64,000 nt of DNA, taken from assembly GCF_003386165.1 (NCBI RefSeq), contig NZ_QRDV01000002.1, forward strand, positions 506,622 to 570,621. The letters are read 5' to 3'. This DNA comes from Winogradskyella eximia (lineage in GTDB: Bacteria > Bacteroidota > Bacteroidia > Flavobacteriales > Flavobacteriaceae). Every line of letters starts with the position of its first letter. Within the stretch, counting starts at the first letter, position 1. Of this stretch, positions 1 through 10,036 are shown piece after piece. Position numbers and translations under genes: made by a program. The notes below the pieces were generated by a model, which was given only the letters and a program-made list of their open reading frames with translations, ran no database searches and was not told the origin of the DNA.

Positions 1-257
1 GCTATGGCAATATTGCCTTTAAAACTTACACCAATTAAAGCCGTATTACCTGAAGCGTCTTTTGCATTAAGATCTGCCTTATGATCTATAAGCAGTTGTG
101 TTGCCACTTCGTTATCAAAATAAGTTGCTAAAATGAGCGGAGTAAATCCACGAGCATCTTTTTCGCTAATTAATTTGGGATTTATATGTATTAAGGCTTC
201 TAATCTGTCTTTATCACCAGAACGAATCGCCTCGAAAAACACATCTATATCTTTCAT
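1..257 (-). CDS. Ankyrin repeat protein, 3' part cut by window edge
   Basis: This is the N-terminal 85 residues of an ankyrin-repeat protein; the rest lies beyond the left edge of the window. The start is the ATG complementary to 255-257. Ankyrin signatures are visible, for example DARGFTPLILATYFDN and DASGNTALIGVSFKGN, each followed by the expected helix-loop-helix residues. No signal peptide is seen, so the protein is probably cytoplasmic. It lies 73 bases downstream of katG on the same strand. Ankyrin genes directly beside catalase genes are known in other bacteria (ankB next to katB in Pseudomonas), where the ankyrin protein supports catalase activity. A similar helper role here is inference from position. 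Confidence 0.85.
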   Translation of the reverse strand, partial: MKDIDVFFEAIRSGDKDRLEALIHINPKLISEKDARGFTPLILATYFDNEVATQLLIDHKADLNAKDASGNTALIGVSFKGNIAI

Positions 258-330
258 CTTCTTACTTTTTTAAAAGAAAAAGGAATGAGTTTTTAAGCCC
301 ACTCCTCTTTATTCTTCTTAATTCATTTAA

Positions 331-2565
<2,235 letters not shown>

Positions 2566-2602
2566 TTACAATTTTTATGTAGTTTAATTTTTTATAAATT
2601 TA

Positions 2603-2614
2603 TGCATTAATGCA
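2603..2614. repeat. 12-bp perfect palindrome upstream of katG
   Basis: TGCATTAATGCA lies 41-52 bases before the katG start codon. It is self-complementary and placed where an operator could act, but it is short and AT-rich enough to occur by chance. Confidence 0.3.
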
Positions 2615-2710
2615 CTTTAGGCTTAAGTTACGCATTTTTTTAATTTATTTTTTGATAGCTAAAAACTATGAAAACATAAATAACCATAGTCAATACAAAT
2701 AAAATTATGA

Positions 2711-2727
2711 ATTATTTAGTAAATAAT
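2711..2727. promoter_or_regulatory. 17-bp palindrome between katG and the DUF2007 gene (possible Fur/PerR-type box)
   Basis: ATTATTTA-G-TAAATAAT is a perfect inverted repeat with a single central base. Its core is a 7-1-7 arrangement, the same geometry as Fur and PerR boxes in other bacteria. It lies about 150 bases before katG and 48 bases before the divergent gene. Assignment to a peroxide- or iron-responsive regulator is inference from geometry and from katG being a common PerR target. Confidence 0.35.
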
Positions 2728-2774
2728 ATCGATAAAATTTCGTAACTTTTCTATATCAATTAAAACATACAATT

Positions 2775-3017
2775 ATGAGCACTACAGAATATACAAAAGT
2801 TTATTACGGTAATTTTATTTTAGTTTCACGTGTTAAAGAAGAATTAGAACATGTTGGTATCGTTCCTATTATTAAAGACGAAGGTGAATCGCAACGTTTA
2901 GCTGGCTATGCCTCAATGAATCAAGGGTTTCAAGATCTTTATGTCCATAACGATGAGTTAGAGAAAGCTATGGTTATTGTTAATAGAGTGAAAGCTGAGA
3001 TGGATGCTGCTTCTTAA
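2775..3017 (+). CDS. DUF2007 domain protein (putative signal-transducing protein)
   Basis: This 80-residue soluble protein matches the DUF2007 family by its pattern: an N-terminal KVYYGNFILVSRVKEELE strand-helix, then a GIVPIIKDEG strand, and a C-terminal VHNDELEKAMVIVNRV segment. The family is described as putative signal-transducing and resembles small ferredoxin-like alpha/beta folds; no enzymatic residues are known. There is no signal peptide or membrane segment. The gene stands alone, divergent from katG and convergent with guaB, and is followed by a long hairpin and a shared terminator. Function unknown. Confidence 0.75.
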   Translation: MSTTEYTKVYYGNFILVSRVKEELEHVGIVPIIKDEGESQRLAGYASMNQGFQDLYVHNDELEKAMVIVNRVKAEMDAAS

Positions 3018-3064
3018 AGTGATGCAGGTATTATAAATAATCAATATAGCCATACTGGTGTTTT

Positions 3065-3106
3065 CTATGAACTAAATGCCTCTTTTAGAATGAATTTAGT
3101 TCATAG
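3065..3106. repeat. Long perfect hairpin downstream of the DUF2007 gene
   Basis: CTATGAACTAAAT (3065-3077) and ATTTAGTTCATAG (3094-3106) are exact reverse complements around a 16-base loop. No T-run follows, so it is not a typical intrinsic terminator. It may stabilise the 3' end of the mRNA or be a regulator site. Confidence 0.5.
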
Positions 3107-3177
3107 TGAGATGCTGATTCATGTACTAATTCATGCAAGTTCTAATAGCTTTAAACTATTATAGAATAACCCTTAAT

Positions 3178-3209
3178 AAAAAAAACAGCATCGTAATGAT
3201 GCTGTTTTT
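3178..3209. terminator. Bidirectional terminator between the DUF2007 gene and guaB
   Basis: A 12-bp stem, AAAAACAGCATC (3181-3192) with GATGCTGTTTTT (3198-3209), encloses a 5-base loop. A-runs on one side and T-runs on the other serve both convergent genes. Confidence 0.85.
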
Positions 3210-3246
3210 CTATTTTTATAATAAACTTCTTCTAAACAGTATTTAC

Positions 3247-4719
3247 TTATCTAGAATAATTTGGTGCTTCCTTAGTAATAGTAACATCATGTGGATGACT
3301 TTCATTAATACCAGAACTTGTGATTTTCACAAAACGTCCGGTTTCTTTTAAAGTGGCAATATCTTTAGCACCACAATAGCCCATTCCTGCTCTAAGTCCA
3401 CCAATAAACTGATGAATACTTTCTACCAACTCACCTTTATATGGCACACGACCAACAATACCTTCAGGAACTAATTTTTTAATATCGTCTTCTACATCCT
3501 GGAAATAACGGTCTTTACTTCCTTGTTTCATGGCTTCTACAGAACCCATGCCTCGATAAGACTTAAACTTACGTCCTTCATAAATAATCGTTTCTCCTGG
3601 ACTTTCTTTTGTTCCTGCTAAAAGCGATCCTAACATTACGGTATCTGCACCAGCGGCAATCGCTTTAGGAATATCTCCTGTATAACGAATTCCACCATCA
3701 GCAATCACAGGAACTCCTGAACCTTTAATAGCCGCAGCCACTTCTAAAACTGCAGAAAACTGAGGAAAACCAACTCCTGCCACTACTCTAGTGGTACAAA
3801 TTGAACCTGGTCCAATACCAACTTTCACTGCATCAGCTCCAGCTTCTACTAAATATTTTGCGGCTTCACCTGTAGCGATGTTACCAACAATAACCTCTAG
3901 TTTTGGAAATTTCTTTTTAATCTCTTTTAAAACTAAAACCACACCTTTGGTATGACCATGAGCAGTATCTATAATCACCGCATCAACACCTGCTTTTACT
4001 AAAGCCGAAGCGCGTTCTACAGCATCTTCTGTAACTCCAATAGCTGCTGCTACACGTAAACGTCCGAAAGAATCTTTATTGGCGTTAGGCTTTTGCGTCA
4101 CCTTAGTGATATCTCTAAAGGTAATTAAGCCTTTAAGTTTATAATTGTCATCAACAATAAGTAATTTTTCAATTTTATTTTGTTGAAGAATTTTTTCAGC
4201 ATCTTTTAAAGATGTTCCAACAGCGGCAGTCACTAAATTTTCTTTAGTCATAACGTCAACGATCGCTTTTTTGCTTTCGTGCTCAAAACGTAAATCTCTG
4301 TTGGTAACGATGCCTTTTAATATGCCGTTATCATCAACGATAGGAATTCCTCCAATACCATGCTCTGCCATATTAGACTTCGCATCAAAAACGGTTGCTG
4401 TTAACGGTAAAGTCACAGGATCTATAATCATGCCGCTTTCAGCACGTTTTACTTTACGCACTTTATCAGCTTGTTGGTCAATCGTCATGTTTTTATGCAA
4501 CACACCTATTCCACCTTCTTGCGCCATGGCAATCGCCATTTTACTTTCGGTAACCGTATCCATTGCTGCAGAAATCACAGGAATGTTAATGGTTATGTTT
4601 CTCGTAAATTTAGTTTGAATATTGACTTCGCGAGGAAGAACTTCGGAAAATGCTGGAACTAAGAGTACGTCATCGTAAGTAAGACCTTCTCCAACAATTT
4701 TATTTTCGTGTGCTGTCAT
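3247..4719 (-). CDS. guaB: IMP dehydrogenase GuaB
   Basis: GuaB oxidises IMP to XMP with NAD, the committed step of GMP synthesis in the cytoplasm. The protein is 490 residues, the usual bacterial length. The catalytic loop GPGSICTTR contains the nucleophile C308. Two CBS domains, which bind nucleotides and regulate the enzyme, occupy roughly residues 95-205 inside the TIM barrel. The flap region and the C-terminal segment with [12 protein letters not shown] are present. The gene stands alone between terminated neighbours and has its own promoter element at 4743-4750. Confidence 0.98.
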   Translation of the reverse strand: MTAHENKIVGEGLTYDDVLLVPAFSEVLPREVNIQTKFTRNITINIPVISAAMDTVTESKMAIAMAQEGGIGVLHKNMTIDQQADKVRKVKRAESGMIIDPVTLPLTATVFDAKSNMAEHGIGGIPIVDDNGILKGIVTNRDLRFEHESKKAIVDVMTKENLVTAAVGTSLKDAEKILQQNKIEKLLIVDDNYKLKGLITFRDITKVTQKPNANKDSFGRLRVAAAIGVTEDAVERASALVKAGVDAVIIDTAHGHTKGVVLVLKEIKKKFPKLEVIVGNIATGEAAKYLVEAGADAVKVGIGPGSICTTRVVAGVGFPQFSAVLEVAAAIKGSGVPVIADGGIRYTGDIPKAIAAGADTVMLGSLLAGTKESPGETIIYEGRKFKSYRGMGSVEAMKQGSKDRYFQDVEDDIKKLVPEGIVGRVPYKGELVESIHQFIGGLRAGMGYCGAKDIATLKETGRFVKITSSGINESHPHDVTITKEAPNYSR

Positions 4720-4742
4720 GGCAATTAAAATTTAATTGCACG

Positions 4743-4750
4743 CAAAAGTA
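4743..4750 (-). promoter_or_regulatory. -7 promoter element for guaB
   Basis: On the minus strand this reads TACTTTTG, a full match to TAnnTTTG, 24 bases before the guaB start. Confidence 0.6.
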
Positions 4751-4816
4751 CAATTTATATTGACAAATTATAAGATATTTAAAGGCTATTTGCAACACTT
4801 AACAATCTATTAATAA

Positions 4817-7015
4817 TCAATAACAATCCATTTTAAGCTGATCGTTGTTTTCAAATGCACTTAACGGTTTGTCTAAGTGTGTTGTAGTGATGGTATGCAA
4901 TACCTCTAAAACGCGATTTTGCATGGCTACAGAACCACAAATCATTACCACTCCACCTGTATTTAAAACACGGCTTAATAAGTCTTGATGCTCTAAAATT
5001 AAATCTTGAACGTAAATTTTATCTTTCTGCTCTTGTGAATAGGCAATATGAAAACTAGATAAGTTTTTCTTACTAAATGCCGAATCGATAATGTTTTCGT
5101 AAATATTTAGAGAATCTTGTGTGCGTCCTCCCCAAAATAAATGGTTCTTTGTTTTAATATGATTCTCATTAATCATTCCTAAAAACGGTGCAATTCCGGT
5201 ACCGTTGGCTATCATTACCACTTCTTTTACATCGGTTGGAAAATGAAAATCTAAGTTTCGTTTAACTTGCGCTTTAACGATTTCATTGACTTTTAAGTTG
5301 TTAAAATAATTAGAACAGACCCCAAATTCGTGTTTTTTGATGCTTAAAATAATGTCATTTTCTATTTTACCAATAGAATATTGGCGTTCAACAAAATCGG
5401 CTTCAGGATATAAAGACAACAAATCACCAGACTCAAATTTTACTTTTTTTTGTGGTCGCAATTGCACTAAAAATGAATCGTCATTATTAGGCTCTGATTT
5501 ATTAATAACCTTAAACTCCTTTAATTTTTTTAAATTGATTTGAGGTTTTTGAAACTTAATCTTTAAATCGTGATTTGTATGCTCATTCCATTGCTTAATC
5601 CATATTTTATAAGCTTCAAAGGATTGATTATTAATTTTGAAAAGCGGAAGGTGTTCCTCAAAATTGTCTTGCTTTTGAAACATCTCATCCACTTCAATGG
5701 CATATTTACAATAGTCAGGATACATAAGCGATCCAAAACCAACAATTGCATACTTCATCGTTTGCTTCTGCTGCACTTTTCGAAATACTTTTTCAAAATT
5801 TGAAGCACTTGTTGGTGCTTCACCTTCGCCATAAGTCGATGCAAAAACAGTGATATATTTCGCATTTTTATATTCTGAATACGCGTTTAAAGCTGTAATA
5901 AAAACCGAATGACCTTCTGCGATTAAAGCGTCATAAAATAGCTTGGCAGAATTAAAGGTATTGCCAGTTTCAGAACCCACTAAAATGATATAGTCTGCCT
6001 CATCTTTTTTAAATTTATTCTTAATTATCGAGGTTTCTTTTCGTCGTTTTAACGTCATAGAAAAGCCAGAATACATAAAAAACAAAATAGCCAAACTCGC
6101 TAATAACAATACTATTGACCAAAGGATAGTCCCTTGACCTGTATGTAAAATTAAGCTCCAATAAGACGCTAATACTACAAGCGAGGTTTTCTGGTTGCTG
6201 ACGATAGCTCCTGTATATTGATTGACTAAAATTTCCTTATCCGATAATTTAACGGTGAAATAATCTTCAATATCATCAGAAAACGGAAACTCAACATAAC
6301 TTACATCTTCAAGTTTTATGTTTTGAAACGTTTGAAACTCTAAGATGTCTAATTTGTTTTCAACAGCATCTTGCTCAGGATAATTGTGTGAGATTTTTGA
6401 ATCTGGAAGTAAATCAAATTTTTCAAGCGATAGAAATACACCAGTCAGTGTAATAATTACAATAGGAATTAAAGCATATCGTCCTATAACAACATGGTAA
6501 TATTGATCAAAGTTTTCTCTAACCACTTTAGAAAAGAAACGTTTGATACCACCTTGACGTTTTAATATTAGTTGAATTCCTGTTACTGAAATCAGAAATA
6601 GCAAAAAGGATACGACTCCTATTAAAACACGACCTGTTGTTTTTAGGAACAGCGAACGATGAAGGTTAGTTGCGAATTCATAAATAGGTGCTTTCTTAAT
6701 AATATCATTTAATTTTTCGCCTGTAATGGGATTGATATAAAAGGTTTCACTGTCTCCTTCTTTGGTAATGACTGAGGCACTTACGAAATCATTTTTATCG
6801 ACTTCGAGTGTAAATACCTCATCATATTCTTGTTGTAACACATTTAAGGTTTCAGCAAGAGACCTATCGTTTGCCCCAGAAACAGCATACGGTTGCAACT
6901 GATTTGTAATGGGTTCAAACGCTAAAATAGCACCTGTTACCGATGCTATTAAAATGAATAAAGAAGATATGACAGCCAATACTAGATGACTGTATCTCCA
7001 GATGGAAATGGTCAT
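4817..7015 (-). CDS. PepSY transmembrane / flavodoxin / FAD-NAD(P)H reductase fusion
   Basis: This 732-residue inner-membrane protein looks like a complete electron chain in one polypeptide. Residues 1-330 form a PepSY-TM module with four membrane helices (near 11-33, 130-150, 178-198, 283-315). Histidines H10, H119, H174 and H291 are placed to bind two b hemes. Residues 341-480 are flavodoxin-like with the FMN loop GSETGNT (347-353). Residues 500-732 are a CPR-type reductase with the FAD motif RQYSIG (544-549), the NAD(P)H motifs GTGIAPF (605-611) and CGSVAM (693-698), and a terminal tyrosine. The expected role is moving electrons from cytoplasmic NAD(P)H across the membrane to a periplasmic acceptor. 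It ends a four-gene operon. A ferric or heme reductase role is inferred from the neighbouring heme receptor genes. Confidence 0.9.
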   Translation of the reverse strand: MTISIWRYSHLVLAVISSLFILIASVTGAILAFEPITNQLQPYAVSGANDRSLAETLNVLQQEYDEVFTLEVDKNDFVSASVITKEGDSETFYINPITGEKLNDIIKKAPIYEFATNLHRSLFLKTTGRVLIGVVSFLLFLISVTGIQLILKRQGGIKRFFSKVVRENFDQYYHVVIGRYALIPIVIITLTGVFLSLEKFDLLPDSKISHNYPEQDAVENKLDILEFQTFQNIKLEDVSYVEFPFSDDIEDYFTVKLSDKEILVNQYTGAIVSNQKTSLVVLASYWSLILHTGQGTILWSIVLLLASLAILFFMYSGFSMTLKRRKETSIIKNKFKKDEADYIILVGSETGNTFNSAKLFYDALIAEGHSVFITALNAYSEYKNAKYITVFASTYGEGEAPTSASNFEKVFRKVQQKQTMKYAIVGFGSLMYPDYCKYAIEVDEMFQKQDNFEEHLPLFKINNQSFEAYKIWIKQWNEHTNHDLKIKFQKPQINLKKLKEFKVINKSEPNNDDSFLVQLRPQKKVKFESGDLLSLYPEADFVERQYSIGKIENDIILSIKKHEFGVCSNYFNNLKVNEIVKAQVKRNLDFHFPTDVKEVVMIANGTGIAPFLGMINENHIKTKNHLFWGGRTQDSLNIYENIIDSAFSKKNLSSFHIAYSQEQKDKIYVQDLILEHQDLLSRVLNTGGVVMICGSVAMQNRVLEVLHTITTTHLDKPLSAFENNDQLKMDCY

Positions 7016-7025
7016 AGTATCTGTT

Positions 7026-7511
7026 TTATTGAGGCATCATTCGGATGTAACGGATAAATCCTTTTCCTTCTACTTTAGATTTTATGGTCTCTGAAGTTAA
7101 TTCAAATTCCACATCACTTTCGTAATAGTCTTGATCTTCAACAGCGGTTTCAAATCTTAACTTGTAACCTTTATCTAATTTGTCGTTATCAATTTCAATG
7201 ACATTAATGGTACGCTCTCCTCCACTCACTGTGGCTCCTGTAATAGCATCAATATCATTACGTTTTTTGCCGTAAAAGTCCCACCAAGACTCTACGGTAT
7301 TATACCATTCATCATCGTCGCCAATAACGTTTAAGGTTTCTACATAGTCACCTTCAGGACTTAGTAATGAAATAACAATATAGGCTCCTTCACCTGTATA
7401 ATTTGTCATTTGAATCATGCACTTATATTTTGCTGATTCTGTAAAATTAGTAAATGATACTAAACTAAAAACTACAATAAATAGTAATGCTGTAATGCGT
7501 ATATTCTTCAT
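7026..7511 (-). CDS. Secreted DUF2271 protein with a candidate flavinylation motif
   Basis: This 161-residue protein has an N-terminal signal peptide (hydrophobic residues 5-22) and matches the DUF2271 pattern of small periplasmic beta-sandwich proteins encoded next to PepSY reductases. Residues 88-94 read DAITGAT. This fits the D-x-x-[ST]-G-A-[ST] motif that ApbE-type transferases modify by attaching FMN covalently to the last Thr (T94 here). It lies 10 bases upstream of the PepSY reductase gene in the same operon, so it is the obvious periplasmic electron acceptor. FMN attachment is inference from the motif, and no apbE gene is in this window. Confidence 0.8.
   Translation of the reverse strand: MKNIRITALLFIVVFSLVSFTNFTESAKYKCMIQMTNYTGEGAYIVISLLSPEGDYVETLNVIGDDDEWYNTVESWWDFYGKKRNDIDAITGATVSGGERTINVIEIDNDKLDKGYKLRFETAVEDQDYYESDVEFELTSETIKSKVEGKGFIRYIRMMPQ
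7230..7250 (-). other. DAITGAT codons: candidate FMN attachment site
   Basis: These codons give DAITGAT in the DUF2271 protein. The same signature, DAISGAT, occurs in the FMN-binding protein encoded at 14018-14539. Confidence 0.55.
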
Positions 7512-7524
7512 CTTAAAAATTCTA

Positions 7525-9006
7525 TTACTTTAAAAATTCTATTGAAACATTGTTTTTCTTTAACAACTCATTTTCTTGTGCTAAATCATAAGCAGATTCT
7601 TCAAAATCCGTAACGATATCTTTCTTTGCCCCATTTTCTATAAGAAACTTAAGAACAGAATCATCGTTAGCTTTTAATGCAGCTAAATGTAAAGCAGTAT
7701 TACCTTCACTATTTTTTGCATTGATATCTTGATTCATATTTAATGCCAATTTTAATAAATCAAGACTATTTTTTTCAGCTGCTAAATGAAACCAATTATT
7801 TCCATTTTTTTGCACTTGAGCTAAATTGACCTTATTCGCTTTTAATAATGCCATTTTTTTAGAAAACACTTCCTTATTTCTCGTTGAATACGAATCAATT
7901 AAATAATAAATTAAATTATTTCCTTCATTATCTACAATAGTAGTTTTAGAGCCTTTATTGATTAAGAATTCTACAACATCTGAAGTATTTCCGCCTACAG
8001 CGAGCGTTAAAGCCGACTGCCCTTTCTTATTAGTATCATTATAGGTTTTTAAATTTTCAGCTAAAAGCTTAACAATCTCTACGCTATTTTTTGAAGCCGC
8101 ATGCATTAATGCATTATTGCCTTTATGATCTTTAGTACTCACCACTAAACCTTTAGCTATTAGGAAATCGATAACTTCTTCATCTTTACTTCTTGCAGCT
8201 AAAATATGTAATGGTGATACCCCTTCTTTATCATATACATTTGGATTTAAACCTACACTTTCTAAGTACTTATAAACCTCAATACCATTAGCTGCACCTC
8301 TTGCCCCATTTGCCGCAAATATAAATGCTTGATCAGTGCCTTTAATTCCTTGTTTCAATAAGGCATTTAACGATTCTATTTGACCTTTTTTGGTAACGTA
8401 ATTAAAAATACCATTCCCTTCACTATCAACACTATTAATATCTAATCCTTTAGACTGAAAATAGGATACCAATTTAAAATCTGGATCATTTGGTGCTGCT
8501 AATAATAAAGCGTTGGCTCCATCTGGATTTAAGTCCTTCTGTATGTCTGCTCCATATTTGATAACGAGATCATATACTTTAGTATTTTGTTGACCAGAAC
8601 CAGCTGCGAAATTGATTATAGAATTCCCTTTATCGTCTGTTATATTGGTTTTTGCTCCATGCTCTAAAAGGTATTTCACCAATTCGTCATTACCTTTAAA
8701 AGCAGCCCAAAACGCATAGGTTCTACCATCGTGCGTTAATTTATTGACGTCATTTCCTTTTTGAGAAATTAAATAAGTAATGGTTTCTAAAGGTGCATCT
8801 TGTAACGTTGCGTAAACGACTCCATCAAAATTATTTCCATTGGCTTCAGCAGGATTATTGCCTTTATTTATTTTCTCTTTTATAATTTCTACCGTTGGCT
8901 GGGTTTTCCAAAACTCACGATCTAAAAAAATATTCTTATTCTGAGCAAAAGTGGATAATGACATTGCTACAAAAAGTATGAATAATGTTGATTTAATTAT
9001 TTTCAT
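7525..9006 (-). CDS. Secreted ankyrin-repeat protein
   Basis: This 493-residue protein begins with a signal peptide (MKIIKSTLFILFVAMSLSTFAQ), so it is exported to the periplasm or the outer membrane, which is unusual for an ankyrin protein. Most of the remainder is ankyrin repeats of about 33 residues. Clear ones include DDKGNSIINFAAGSG, DKEGVSPLHILAARS, DHKGNNALMHAASKN and NSEGNTALHLAALKA. It is the second gene of the operon, 25 bases after the DUF6607-like gene and 13 bases before the DUF2271 gene. Its place between secreted proteins and a membrane reductase suggests a periplasmic protein-protein scaffold for heme/iron uptake, which is inference. Confidence 0.88.
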   Translation of the reverse strand: MKIIKSTLFILFVAMSLSTFAQNKNIFLDREFWKTQPTVEIIKEKINKGNNPAEANGNNFDGVVYATLQDAPLETITYLISQKGNDVNKLTHDGRTYAFWAAFKGNDELVKYLLEHGAKTNITDDKGNSIINFAAGSGQQNTKVYDLVIKYGADIQKDLNPDGANALLLAAPNDPDFKLVSYFQSKGLDINSVDSEGNGIFNYVTKKGQIESLNALLKQGIKGTDQAFIFAANGARGAANGIEVYKYLESVGLNPNVYDKEGVSPLHILAARSKDEEVIDFLIAKGLVVSTKDHKGNNALMHAASKNSVEIVKLLAENLKTYNDTNKKGQSALTLAVGGNTSDVVEFLINKGSKTTIVDNEGNNLIYYLIDSYSTRNKEVFSKKMALLKANKVNLAQVQKNGNNWFHLAAEKNSLDLLKLALNMNQDINAKNSEGNTALHLAALKANDDSVLKFLIENGAKKDIVTDFEESAYDLAQENELLKKNNVSIEFLK

Positions 9007-9031
9007 ATATGATGATTTATTTTAAACTTAT

Positions 9032-9934
9032 TTATTTTACAAATGATTCTATAATACGATTAATGTCTTTTTTAGCTGTTATTTCGTCATCTAATAAGTA
9101 TTTGAACAACACTTTATTATCCACTTTTTCAGCCAAGGTTAAATCTTTATTTCTGCCATAAACTGCATCCCATTTTGTTCTTACCAAAGCCCATTTATCT
9201 TGTTGTGCTTTCCACCAGTCTTTTGAAGCTTGACATCTACTATCATCCACTTTTTTATAGGTATTATACCCTTTTTCCTTGGCAATAATAACGTCTTCTT
9301 TTCCTATTTCTCGTAACACTTTCTCATTATCTTGATCGTGTACCCAACCATAGTTTGTTATCTCGTGACGGTTACCTCTTAATGTAATATTATAATCGCT
9401 GCGTTTGGTGTATTCGCGTCTTGGTAATGGTGCTGTTGTTGTGTTTTCCCAGTAATTTTTACCATCGACATGCACCCAAGTACCAGAACCTTCATAACGA
9501 GGACTATCATCTACCTGAAAAACTTTTTGTGTCCACTGCCCTTTTACATCATCCTTAGATTTTTTTTCAAAGGTCCAATTATTATCGCCATTATACATGT
9601 AAAACTCTTGATTTTGAAATAACCAATCTTGTCTCCAGTGTTTAATAATCATCGGACTATCTGGTCTCCCAACTTGTAATAAATGTTGAATTGAGATTTT
9701 ATCATCCTCATCTACAATAGCAAATGCATACTCTAAACCTTTATCAACTTTAGTTTCAGAAGGTCTATAAAGTGAATCGCTACTATAGTTAAACGTCTCT
9801 GTAAAATTGAACGTTACTTCAAAACAACCACACATGGCTTTAATGGCTTCTTGATCTAGAGTTTTCTTTTTTTGTGCATTACTGCTTAATGTAAATGCTA
9901 ATACAATAACTAAAACTGGTACTACTCTTTTCAT
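9032..9934 (-). CDS. Secreted protein, probably DUF6607 family
   Basis: This 300-residue protein has a signal peptide (residues 1-20, ending SSNAQ). Right after it comes a MCGCFEV motif with two closely spaced cysteines. The middle is rich in Trp, Tyr and beta-strand-like segments (WVHVDGKNYWENTT, RREYTKRSDYN), followed by a charged C-terminal helix region. The overall pattern agrees with what I remember of DUF6607, a family of unknown function. It is the first gene of the minus-strand operon and shares the 102-base intergenic region with the divergent heme receptor gene, so co-regulation is likely. The Cys pair could bind metal or heme, but that is speculation. Confidence 0.65.
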   Translation of the reverse strand: MKRVVPVLVIVLAFTLSSNAQKKKTLDQEAIKAMCGCFEVTFNFTETFNYSSDSLYRPSETKVDKGLEYAFAIVDEDDKISIQHLLQVGRPDSPMIIKHWRQDWLFQNQEFYMYNGDNNWTFEKKSKDDVKGQWTQKVFQVDDSPRYEGSGTWVHVDGKNYWENTTTAPLPRREYTKRSDYNITLRGNRHEITNYGWVHDQDNEKVLREIGKEDVIIAKEKGYNTYKKVDDSRCQASKDWWKAQQDKWALVRTKWDAVYGRNKDLTLAEKVDNKVLFKYLLDDEITAKKDINRIIESFVK

Positions 9935-9983
9935 ATTTAAAAGTTTACTGTTGTGGTTAAAAAAAAATTAAAAAACCTTATTC

Positions 9984-10006
9984 TTATTTAGAATGAATTA
10001 AAATAA
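9984..10006. promoter_or_regulatory. Fur-like operator between the DUF6607-type operon and hmuR
   Basis: Half-sites TTATTTA (9984-9990) and AAAATAA (10000-10006) flank a 9-base spacer; the wider inverted repeat TCTTATTT/AAATAAGA also holds (9982-9989 and 10001-10008). It ends 6 bases before the -7 element of the heme receptor gene, so a bound protein would block RNA polymerase. A near-identical site lies at 15805-15827. The iron-responsive assignment is inferred from the genes controlled. Confidence 0.55.
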
Positions 10007-10011
10007 GATTA

Positions 10012-10019
10012 TATATTTG
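10012..10019 (+). promoter_or_regulatory. -7 promoter element for the heme receptor gene
   Basis: TATATTTG matches TAnnTTTG exactly, 18 bases before the start codon at 10037. No good TTTG is seen at -33, where the operator lies. Confidence 0.65.
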
Positions 10020-10036
10020 CGGCAAATTTATATAGA

